A stretch of 18,404 nt of DNA from an uncultured Bacteroidales bacterium. GTDB taxonomy: Bacteria > Bacteroidota > Bacteroidia > Bacteroidales > P3. Both the position numbers and the translations under genes were made by a program. Where the stretch lies: positions 1-18,404 of the forward strand of contig CALGCG010000141.1 in the NCBI GenBank assembly GCA_937884485.1, in the 5' to 3' direction. Below, in pieces: positions 12,699-18,404 of the stretch. Within the stretch, counting starts at the first letter, position 1. Each line of letters starts with the position of its first letter. The notes under the pieces were generated by a model. That model did not search any database. It saw only the letters and a list, made by a program, of their open reading frames with translations, and was not told where the DNA came from.

Positions 12699-13948
12699 TC
12701 GCGCTTTGCGTTACGTTCGTGACGCATGAGGTGGCTGGGTTCGAGGGCCATGCGGTCGGTCTCGAGCAGCGAGGCGACACCCTCGTCCACACGGCGCTTG
12801 GCCTCGCAGGCCTCGCAGTGGCACTCCTCGTGGTACTCGCGCGGCTCGGTGTAGGTGGTGATGACACCCTCGAAGTTGCGCAGGATGACCTTGTCGGGGC
12901 TCTGCGAGATGACATACTGGGGCATGACGGGCGTCTTGCCGCCGCCACCGGGAGCGTCGACCACGAAGGTGGGCACGGCGTAGCCGCTGGTATGTCCGCG
13001 GAGGTTCTCGATGATCTCGATACCCTTGCTGACGGGGGTACGGAAGTGCTCCAAACCCATGGAGAGGTCGCACTGGTAGATATAGTACGGACGCACGCGG
13101 TTGCGCACCAGCTCGTGCATCAGTTTCTTCATCACATGGACGCAGTCGTTCACGCCGCGCAGCAGCACCGTCTGGTTGCCCAGGGGGATACCGGCATTGG
13201 CCAGGCGGGCCAGGGCCTGCTCAGCCTCGGGGGTGAACTCGTTGGGGTGGTTGAAGTGGGTGTTGAGCCAGATGGGGTGGTACTTCTTCAGCATCTCGCA
13301 CAGCTCGGGGGTGATGCGCTGCGGGCAGACCACGGGGGTGCGGCTGCCGATGCGGACGATCTCCACGTGCGGGATGGCGCGGAGGCGCTGGATGATGTAC
13401 TCGAGCTTCTTGTCGCTGACCATCAAGGCGTCGCCACCGGAGAGCAGCACGTCGCGCACCTGCGGGGTCTTCTCGATGTAGGCCAGGCACTTCTCGATGC
13501 GCTCGCTGGGGCTCTCGTCGTCCTTCTGGCCGGCGAAACGGCGGCGGGTGCAGTGGCGGCAGTACATGGAGCACATGTCGGTGATGAGGAACAGCACACG
13601 GTCCGGATAACGGTGGGTCAAGCCGGGAGCGGGCGAATCCTCGTCCTCATGCAGGGGGTCGTTGAGGTCGGCGGGGGCGATGTTGCACTCGGCACCCTGC
13701 GGGATGGCCTGACGGCGGATGGGGTCGAAGGGGTCGTTGGGGTCGATGAGGCTCAGGTAGTACGGCGTGATGGCCATACGGAACTTGGCCAGGGCCTTCT
13801 TGATGCCCTCGGCCTCTTCGGGCGCGAAGGTGAAATACTTGCTCAGCTCTTCGTAGGTCTCGATGCGGTTCTTCACCTGCCATTTCCAATCGTTCCACTC
13901 AGCGTCGCTGACGTTGGGGAACAGCTCTTTTCTGCGGTTTACTTTCAT
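12692..13948 (-). CDS. kamA: L-lysine 2,3-aminomutase
   Basis: KamA is a radical-SAM, PLP-dependent enzyme that converts L-lysine to L-beta-lysine, the first step of lysine fermentation; in some organisms it makes an osmolyte precursor. The 418-aa protein carries the 4Fe-4S motif CSMYCRHC (Cys126, 130, 133). The following Arg135, Asp294 (YQCD), Asp331 (VVDAPGGGG) and PLP lysine Lys338 (GGGGKTP) are each one residue after the positions reported for the Clostridium subterminale enzyme. The active site is therefore complete. A Cys-rich tail (EECHCEACEAKRR, 374-386) is also as in the family. The ATG at 13948 lies about 60 nt after a good promoter. The expected partners kamD/kamE and kal/kat are absent; two kdd genes lie 2 kb away on the same strand beyond tcdA and the REP cluster. 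Confidence 0.96.
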   Translation of the reverse strand: MKVNRRKELFPNVSDAEWNDWKWQVKNRIETYEELSKYFTFAPEEAEGIKKALAKFRMAITPYYLSLIDPNDPFDPIRRQAIPQGAECNIAPADLNDPLHEDEDSPAPGLTHRYPDRVLFLITDMCSMYCRHCTRRRFAGQKDDESPSERIEKCLAYIEKTPQVRDVLLSGGDALMVSDKKLEYIIQRLRAIPHVEIVRIGSRTPVVCPQRITPELCEMLKKYHPIWLNTHFNHPNEFTPEAEQALARLANAGIPLGNQTVLLRGVNDCVHVMKKLMHELVRNRVRPYYIYQCDLSMGLEHFRTPVSKGIEIIENLRGHTSGYAVPTFVVDAPGGGGKTPVMPQYVISQSPDKVILRNFEGVITTYTEPREYHEECHCEACEAKRRVDEGVASLLETDRMALEPSHLMRHERNAKREQ

Positions 13949-14014
13949 GATATATATTTATATTTCTTCTATAAATCAACACAATAGTGCTTCCGCGCAC
14001 CATTATAGTCGATG

Positions 14015-14046
14015 CAAAGATACAAAATTAGGCCGACATGGCCAAA
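14015..14046 (-). promoter_or_regulatory. kamA promoter
   Basis: On the minus strand TTTG (14046-14043) and TATCTTTG (14022-14015) are 20 bp apart, matching the Bacteroidetes consensus. Transcription would begin near 14008, giving a leader of about 60 nt before the kamA ATG. No promoter of this type is visible for the divergent tcdA. Confidence 0.8.
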
Positions 14047-14102
14047 TGTTTTTTTCCACAATATTATCAGCATCCTTGCGTTAATGATGCAAAAAACAAG
14101 CA

Positions 14103-14933
14103 ATGACAACTCAGGAAAAAGCCCTTCTGAACCGCACCGCCCTGCTGGTGGGCGACGCCGCCATGGAGCGCATCGCCGAGGCCCGCGTCATCGTCTTCGG
14201 CGTGGGCGGCGTAGGCTCCTGGTGCGCCGAGAGCCTGGTACGCAGCGGCATACGCCATCTGACCATTGTCGACTCCGACCGCGTCTGCATCACCAACGTC
14301 AACCGCCAGGCCATGGCCACCACCAGCACCGTGGGCCGCGTGAAGGTCGACGCCCTCCGCGAGCGCCTGCTGGACATCAACCCCCACGCCGACATCGACG
14401 CCATACAGGAGATCTTCTCCGCCGACACCGCCGGGAGCTTCCGCCTGGAGCAGTACGACTACATCGTCGACGCCATCGACAGTCTCAAGGACAAGATGGA
14501 CCTCATCATCCTTGCCACCGCCGACAAGCAAGGCCCCAAGTTCTACTCCTCCATGGGTGCCGCCCTGAAGATGGACCCCACGAAGGTGCAGGTCAGCGAG
14601 TTCTGGAAGGTCGACGGCTGTCCGCTGGCGGCCACCCTGAGGCGTCGCATGCGCAAACAGAAACGCTTCCCGGGAAAGAAATTCCAATGTGTGTGGGGAC
14701 CCGAGGTGCTGCCCAACCTGGGGCAGGCTCGCACCTGCGGCACCGAGGCCTGCATGTGTCCCAAGGCGCAGTCGGGCGACGGCCGCTCCGACCTGCTGAA
14801 CCACGAATGGTGCACCTCCAAAGCCCAAATCAACGGCTCCATGTCGCACATCACAGCCATCTTCGGCTTCACCCTCGCCGGCCTGATTATACAAGATCTT
14901 TATGGAGCGCCGGCGTCCCGCCGGCAAAAATGA
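14103..14933 (+). CDS. tcdA: tRNA threonylcarbamoyladenosine dehydratase (TcdA/YgdL family)
   Basis: TcdA uses ATP to cyclise t6A at position 37 of ANN-decoding tRNAs to ct6A. The 276-aa protein is an E1-like ThiF/MoeB/HesA-fold enzyme. It has nucleotide-binding GVGGVGSW (33-40), VDSDRVCITNVNRQ (56-69), DAIDSLKDK (123-131) and the TcdA-type C-terminal part with LRRRMRK and SMSHITAIFGFTLAGLIIQD. The Cys residues at 212, 217 and 219 lie in a loop; whether they matter is unknown. The last residues, GAPASRRQK, are read from a REP element (14904-14926), and the stop TGA comes just after it. The original end was probably nearer IIQDLY. ATG 14103 is chosen because the ATGs at 14084 and 14087 are out of frame. 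It diverges from kamA. Confidence 0.92.
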   Translation: MTTQEKALLNRTALLVGDAAMERIAEARVIVFGVGGVGSWCAESLVRSGIRHLTIVDSDRVCITNVNRQAMATTSTVGRVKVDALRERLLDINPHADIDAIQEIFSADTAGSFRLEQYDYIVDAIDSLKDKMDLIILATADKQGPKFYSSMGAALKMDPTKVQVSEFWKVDGCPLAATLRRRMRKQKRFPGKKFQCVWGPEVLPNLGQARTCGTEACMCPKAQSGDGRSDLLNHEWCTSKAQINGSMSHITAIFGFTLAGLIIQDLYGAPASRRQK

Positions 14934-15071
14934 CAGGCTATGAGGACAATGGAACAAATTAGATGCCGGCGAGACGCCGGCGCTCCATCATTGCCAGCGA
15001 GACGCCGGCAAAAGTAACTGACCTTGCAAACAATAAAATAAACCCCAATGCCGGCGGGACGCCGGCGCTCC
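14904..15071. repeat. REP cluster, left of the RAYT gene (4 copies)
   Basis: Palindromic cores of the type GCCGGCGGGACGCCGGC (7-bp stem, 3-nt loop) lie at 14909-14925, 14965-14981, 14993-15009 and 15050-15066. The first is in the opposite orientation to the others. The GGAG tetranucleotide (CTCC on the other strand) lies on the same side of the hairpin in each oriented copy except 14993, as in REPs served by RAYT transposases. Core starts are 56, 28 and 57 bp apart. Confidence 0.9.
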
Positions 15072-15077
15072 AATAAG

Positions 15078-15677
15078 ATGGAACCCGCCAATCATTCAAG
15101 AGGATATCTACCGCATTTTGAAGTAAAGAAACTTCAGTTTGTGACAATACGCCTCTACGATTCTCTCCCACAAGAGGTGCTGACCTACTGCAAGCAAATG
15201 TCGGAATGGCTGTCTGCCCGCGAGAAACAAGATGATGAAACACAGCAAAAAAGGAGGGAAATGATGCGCATCGTCGACAAATACGAGGACGCCGGCTATG
15301 GACAGTGCTTCCTGCGCAACCCCGAAGTGGCCTGTATGGTGCAAGACTCCTTGAAATATCTGGACGGAAAGCAGTTCGCCTTGCTCGAATGGTGCATCAT
15401 GCCCAACCATGTTCACATGCTCATACAGATGGCCGAGGGAATATCCTTGTCCGCCATGATGCATACGCTGAAGTCATACACCGCCAAACAAGCCAACAAA
15501 ATATTGCACCGCCAAGGTCCTTTCTGGGGAAGAGAGTACTTCGACCGATACATCCGCGATTACGACCACTACAAACGCGTTGTCAACTATATAGCCGACA
15601 ATCCCATAAAAGCCAATCTGGTGAACTCTATAGAGCAATGGGAATGGTACGGCACCCAGGGAAGGCTGCTTATCTGA
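15078..15677 (+). CDS. REP-associated tyrosine transposase (RAYT, Y1/HUH, IS200-like)
   Basis: The 199-aa product is a single-stranded DNA transposase of the Y1 family. The HUH motif is His111-Val-His113 in WCIMPNHVHMLIQ. The catalytic tyrosine lies in the segment IRDYDHYKRVVNYI (Tyr162 or Tyr165, about 50 residues on). LKSYTAKQANKIL, PFWGREYFDRYIRD and YIADNPIKANLV are typical of RAYTs. The gene is embedded in REP palindromes on both sides, which is the hallmark of this class: the protein is thought to recognise and spread the REPs, while the gene itself is usually single copy and not flanked by IS ends. The start at ATG 15078 gives the family's usual N-terminus; the ATG at 15048 would read through a REP. 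Insertion separates tcdA from kdd. Confidence 0.9.
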   Translation: MEPANHSRGYLPHFEVKKLQFVTIRLYDSLPQEVLTYCKQMSEWLSAREKQDDETQQKRREMMRIVDKYEDAGYGQCFLRNPEVACMVQDSLKYLDGKQFALLEWCIMPNHVHMLIQMAEGISLSAMMHTLKSYTAKQANKILHRQGPFWGREYFDRYIRDYDHYKRVVNYIADNPIKANLVNSIEQWEWYGTQGRLLI

Positions 15678-15680
15678 TGG

Positions 15681-15929
15681 GACGCCGGCGGCCCAACATT
15701 GTTATTGGAGCGCCGGCGTCTCGCCGGCAAAGTGACAGGCCCTGGCGTGCAAAGGAATAAATTAATTGCCGGCGGGACGCCGGCGCTCCATCATTGCCGG
15801 CGGGACGCCGGCAGAGCGACAGGCCCTGGCGGGCAAAGGAATAAAATAAATGCCGGCGGGACGCCGGCGCTCCATCATTGCCGGCGGGACGCCGGCGATC
15901 CATCATTGCCGGCGGGACGCCGGCGCTCC
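15681..15929. repeat. REP cluster, right of the RAYT gene (6 copies plus a half copy)
   Basis: Cores lie at 15712-15728 (opposite orientation), 15768-15784, 15796-15812, 15852-15868, 15880-15896 and 15908-15924, with a half copy at 15681-15689. Starts are 56, 28, 56, 28 and 28 bp apart. The interval between 15729 and 15768 recurs between 15813 and 15852 with a shared GACAGGCCCTGGCG stretch, so the cluster grew by duplication of an 84-bp unit. It ends 18 bp before the kdd stop codon. Confidence 0.9.
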
Positions 15930-15946
15930 ATTGCCGACGGACCAAC

Positions 15947-16987
15947 TCAGGCGTAGAGCTCCTCGAAGAGGTTGCGGATGGGTTCGCTTTCGCGGAGGAT
16001 GTTGAGTGTCAGCTCGGCATGGCCGCGGGCGTAGCCGTTGCCGACGATAAGGTTGATGTCCTTCCCCACCCCTTCGGCGCCCAGGGCGGCGCGTGTGAAG
16101 CTGGTGGCCATGGAGAAGAAATAGACGCATCCGCGGCCCTTGGTGATGAGGATGGAGGTCATCTCGGTATTCGGAACATTTACATTGTTGATAGTCACGT
16201 CGGTACCACGGCCTCCGGTGATGGCCATCACCTTGTTGTACACGTCCATGACGTTGGTGGCATCGGCCACGATGACGTCCGTGGCGAGGCCCATGTCCTT
16301 GATGCGCTGGGCGTTCTTCTCGCTGTATTCCACCACGATAACCTTGCCGTAGGGGCCCACGTTCTGCATGGCCTGGTAGCAGCAGAGCATGCCGCTCTTG
16401 CCGCCGCCGCCGATGAGGCACACGATGTCGCCCTCGGTCACCAGGCGGTCCACCTGCGCCGGGGCACCGGCCACGTCCAGCGCCGCCAGCGCCAGGCGCT
16501 CCGGCAGGTCGTTGGGCAGCACGGCGAAGAGGCCGCTCTCGAAGAGGATGGCCTGCGCCTCGACGTCCACCTGGTCGTGCTGCGGGTCGAGGTGTTTTAT
16601 CCTCTTGATTTTCAACGGCGTCAGACTCAGCGACACCAGCGTGGCAATCTTGTCGCCCACCTTCACCTTGGTGTTGTTGCGGAACTTGGGACCGATTTCC
16701 CTGACGGTGCCGATGAGCATGCCGCCGCTGCCCGTCACGGGGTTCTGCATCTTGCCCCGCTCGTCGACAATGCTGAGAATCATCTTCTTCATCTGCTCGG
16801 CGTCGTCGCTGCAGGCGTGGCGAATCTGGGTGTAGGAGGCCGAGTCGATGTTCAGCGTGCTGACGTCGATGAGCAGCTCGTTGTCGTAGATCTCCATCGT
16901 ATTGTCCAGTTTCTGCGCCGGCTGCGGCAGGGTGCCCAGGGGCTCGATGACACGGTGGGTGCCATAGCGGTTTCCGTTGAGTCTCAT
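15947..16987 (-). CDS. kdd: L-erythro-3,5-diaminohexanoate dehydrogenase, paralogue 2
   Basis: Kdd oxidatively deaminates L-erythro-3,5-diaminohexanoate to 5-amino-3-oxohexanoate with NAD(P)+ in lysine fermentation. The 346-aa protein begins GNRYGTHRVIEPLGTLPQPA (5-24), the family signature, has SGSGGMLIG-like loops, the nucleotide-binding GGGGKSGMLCCYQA (193-206) and VYFFSMATSFTRAALGAEG. It ends FEELYA like its neighbour. It differs widely from paralogue 1 in residues about 55-85 and in many surface positions, and is 11 residues shorter. The gene lies 114 bp downstream of paralogue 1 and shows no TAnnTTTG of its own, so it is probably co-transcribed. It may have another substrate or form a hetero-oligomer; the sequence does not decide. 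Confidence 0.88.
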   Translation of the reverse strand: MRLNGNRYGTHRVIEPLGTLPQPAQKLDNTMEIYDNELLIDVSTLNIDSASYTQIRHACSDDAEQMKKMILSIVDERGKMQNPVTGSGGMLIGTVREIGPKFRNNTKVKVGDKIATLVSLSLTPLKIKRIKHLDPQHDQVDVEAQAILFESGLFAVLPNDLPERLALAALDVAGAPAQVDRLVTEGDIVCLIGGGGKSGMLCCYQAMQNVGPYGKVIVVEYSEKNAQRIKDMGLATDVIVADATNVMDVYNKVMAITGGRGTDVTINNVNVPNTEMTSILITKGRGCVYFFSMATSFTRAALGAEGVGKDINLIVGNGYARGHAELTLNILRESEPIRNLFEELYA

Positions 16988-17008
16988 AATCGTAAGTGCT
17001 TTTATTGG

Positions 17009-17041
17009 AACCTGCCGGAGGGTCTCCCCTGCCGGCAGGTT
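17009..17041. other. Stem-loop between the two kdd genes
   Basis: AACCTGCCGG (17009-17018) and CCGGCAGGTT (17032-17041) form a perfect 10-bp stem with a 13-nt loop. On + it would be followed by TTGTTG, but no gene ends there on that strand. On the minus strand it lies in the kdd1-kdd2 leader without a T-tract and could act as a processing or attenuation site. Confidence 0.55.
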
Positions 17042-17052
17042 TTGTTGTAATA

Positions 17053-17097
17053 GGAACTATAGTGGCTATAGTGACTATAGGAACTATAGAAACTATA
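17053..17097. repeat. 9-mer tandem repeat between the kdd genes
   Basis: Five 9-bp units run in a row: GGAACTATA, GTGGCTATA, GTGACTATA, GGAACTATA and GAAACTATA. The core ACTATA is shared with the 11-mer repeats at both ends of the window. Confidence 0.85.
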
Positions 17098-17101
17098 ACT
17101 C

Positions 17102-18175
17102 TTAGGCGTAGAGCTCTTCGAAGATCTTGCGCAGCTCGGGGCTCTCGCGGAGCTCCTGCAGGGTGAACTCGGCGTGGCCCTTGGTGTAGCCGTTGCCCAT
17201 GATCATGTTCACGTCGCTGCCGATACCCTCGGCGCCGAGGCTGGCCTTGGTGAAGCTGGTGGCCATGCTGAAGAAGTAGACGACACCGTCGTCCTTGGTG
17301 CAGAGCACAGCGGTCATCTCCTGGTCGGGAACGTTGACGCAGTTGATGGTGACGTCGGCCATCTTGCCGTTGGTGAGGCGCTCGACGAGCTCATAGACCT
17401 GCACGGGGGTCATGCCGGCGGCGGACTCCACGATGTCGCAGAAGCCGAGGTCCTTGATACGCTGGGTGCTCTTGGGGCTGTTGGCGATGCCGATGACCTT
17501 GCCGGTCACGCCGACGCGCTTCTTGGCCTCGTAGCAGCAGAGCATGCCGCTCTTGCCACCGGCGCCGAGGATGACGACGGTCTGGCCGTACTGGCACAGC
17601 TTGGCGGTCTGGGCGGGAGCGCCGGCGACGTCGAGGGCGCTGAGGGCCAGCTTCTCGGGCATGTCGGTAGGAATCTTGGCGTAGATGCCGCTCTCGAAGA
17701 GGATGGCCTTGCCCTTGATGTCGACCTGGTCGACCTCGGGACGGATTTCGAGGATCTCGTCGATGCGCAGCGGGGTCAGCGAGAGGCTGACGAGGGTGGC
17801 GATGCGGTCGCCCTCTTTGAGGTCGATCTTGCCCTTCAGGGCGTCGCCGATCTTCTCCACCTTGCCGAGGAGCATGCCGCCCGAACCGGTGCGACGGTTG
17901 CGGTGCTTGCCCTGCAGCTCGACGTTGAGGAGCATCTCCTTCTTCACCTCTTCCATGATCTTCTCCTGGCTGGCGCCTTCGCCGGCCTGCTGCTTGGCAT
18001 AGTTGTGGATATCGGTGAACGAGGCGCTGTCGATGTTCAGGGTCTGGACGTCGATGAGGATCTCGTTGTCGTAGATCTCGTCCATGTTGTTGTCAAGCTT
18101 GTTGGCGGGCTGAGGGAGAACACCCTTCGGCTCGATGACGCGGTGGGTACCGTACTTGTTGCCTTTTTTCTGCAT
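17102..18175 (-). CDS. kdd: L-erythro-3,5-diaminohexanoate dehydrogenase, paralogue 1
   Basis: The 357-aa enzyme belongs to the same family as the following gene and is closer in length to characterised Kdd (about 340-350 aa). It opens with GNKYGTHRVIEPKGVLPQPA (5-24). The Rossmann-type loop is VVILGAGGKSGMLCCYEAKK (200-219), and ADVTINCVNVPDQEMT (273-288) and VVYFFSMATSFTKASLGAEG (298-317) follow. The region 60-92 holds a charged insertion (GEGASQEKIMEEVKKEM) that is shorter in paralogue 2. The ATG at 18175 lies about 60 nt downstream of the TATCTTTG box at 18240-18247. This is the first gene of the kdd-kdd transcript; kamA, the upstream enzyme of the pathway, is 3.2 kb away under its own promoter. 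Confidence 0.93.
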   Translation of the reverse strand: MQKKGNKYGTHRVIEPKGVLPQPANKLDNNMDEIYDNEILIDVQTLNIDSASFTDIHNYAKQQAGEGASQEKIMEEVKKEMLLNVELQGKHRNRRTGSGGMLLGKVEKIGDALKGKIDLKEGDRIATLVSLSLTPLRIDEILEIRPEVDQVDIKGKAILFESGIYAKIPTDMPEKLALSALDVAGAPAQTAKLCQYGQTVVILGAGGKSGMLCCYEAKKRVGVTGKVIGIANSPKSTQRIKDLGFCDIVESAAGMTPVQVYELVERLTNGKMADVTINCVNVPDQEMTAVLCTKDDGVVYFFSMATSFTKASLGAEGIGSDVNMIMGNGYTKGHAEFTLQELRESPELRKIFEELYA

Positions 18176-18239
18176 AATATTGGTTTATTTTATTGATTAT
18201 TAAATAAATTAACTAACTTTCCTCTAATCAATGAACGTA

Positions 18240-18247
18240 CAAAGATA
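18240..18247 (-). promoter_or_regulatory. Promoter (-7 box) of the kdd genes
   Basis: TATCTTTG reads on the minus strand from 18247 to 18240. A T-run at about 18275-18271 stands in the -33 position but lacks the G. The leader to the ATG at 18175 would be about 58 nt. Confidence 0.7.
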
Positions 18248-18301
18248 CAAAAAAAAATCCATATTATGGGAAAAATTAACATTTCGGACAAAAAAAACAG
18301 C

Positions 18302-18404
18302 AAGCCGCCCCCTCCCAACCGGCAGCCACCCACTTCGCCCCCAATTCGGCCCTTCTTCGGCCCTTCTTATATAGTTCTTATATCGTTCACATATAGTTCT
18401 TATA
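18302..18404. repeat. Inverted copy of the left-end repeat
   Basis: Read on the minus strand, this holds GAACTATAT-type units, GAACGATATAAGAAC, GGCCGAAG and CGAATTGGGG, in the same order as positions 30-100 on +. Both copies precede a promoter and gene in the same relative orientation. Confidence 0.8.

Noticed and set aside
12719..13987. A 422-codon open frame on + opposite kamA
   Set aside because: Same effect: it is the shadow of a gene with all catalytic residues in place.
15628..15643. Similarity of the RAYT gene's AACTCTATAGAGCAAT to the 91-bp repeat's AACTCTATAGACCAAT
   Set aside because: The match is short, is not extended on either side and is explained by coding sequence; probably chance.
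15707..15929. REP cluster as a CRISPR array
   Set aside because: The repeats are 17-bp palindromes with spacers of only 11 or 39 bp, and the spacers are themselves repeated; no cas genes are present.
1..18404. Window as a linear element or composite transposon with terminal inverted repeats
   Set aside because: The interval contains gyrB and other core genes, the end repeats match only in parts, and no transposase belongs to them; a dispersed upstream repeat explains them better.

Overview
The window looks like a chromosomal piece of a fairly GC-rich member of the Bacteroidales; the genus cannot be fixed from the sequence. Several genes are preceded by the Bacteroidetes -7 element TAnnTTTG (mostly TATCTTTG), some with a TTTG-like -33 box about 19-20 bp upstream. 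The gene content fits: a Bacteroidetes-type GyrB, a PorQ-like type IX secretion protein, and lysine-fermentation genes (KamA, Kdd) known from gut and oral Bacteroidales.

Layout. (1) 1-2969: AT-rich tandem repeats, then gyrB and pepE on +. (2) About 3000-9300: a low-GC accessory island between core genes. It holds a RelE/ParE-type toxin-antitoxin pair; a serine recombinase gene translationally coupled to an orphan type IIG-like target-recognition protein whose 3' half lies in an invertible 0.88-kb segment; fragments of lost genes; an Mrr-like PD-(D/E)xK nuclease; an AlbA_2/HATPase regulator-like protein; and a decayed gene of that family. Near-identical promoter blocks recur in the island. (3) 9387-10157: a DUF4298 / NimA-like flavoprotein fusion, followed by a 91-bp tandem repeat. 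(4) 10416-13948, all on -: kamA, porQ, lplA. (5) 14103-14933: tcdA on +. (6) 14904-15929: a RAYT transposase gene embedded in ten full REP palindromes on a 28-bp spacing grid. (7) 15947-18175 on -: two tandem kdd paralogues. (8) The last ~100 bases carry an inverted copy of the repeat at the window's start.

How the genes work together. KamA makes beta-lysine from lysine, and Kdd oxidatively deaminates 3,5-diaminohexanoate two steps later. The connecting 5,6-aminomutase (kamDE) and the later enzymes are not in the window. The main result is the recombinase/target-recognition locus. A 24-bp perfect inverted repeat (3691-3714 and 4546-4569) lies at the same codon of two alternative 3' ends that converge inside the segment. 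Inversion would fuse the other end in frame to the same 159-residue N-terminal part, giving products of 301 or 299 aa. A terminator lies just outside the segment and would serve both orientations. No methyltransferase or nuclease domain is fused to this module here. It may therefore be a stand-alone switching specificity subunit, or an expressed or silent cassette for a full-length enzyme elsewhere.

A second theme is the density of short repeats (8-mer GAATGCGT, 7-mer AATTGAA, 9/11-mer GAACTATA, 91-bp units, REPs). Several lie inside coding sequence: twice in lplA, in the porQ signal-peptide region and at the end of tcdA.
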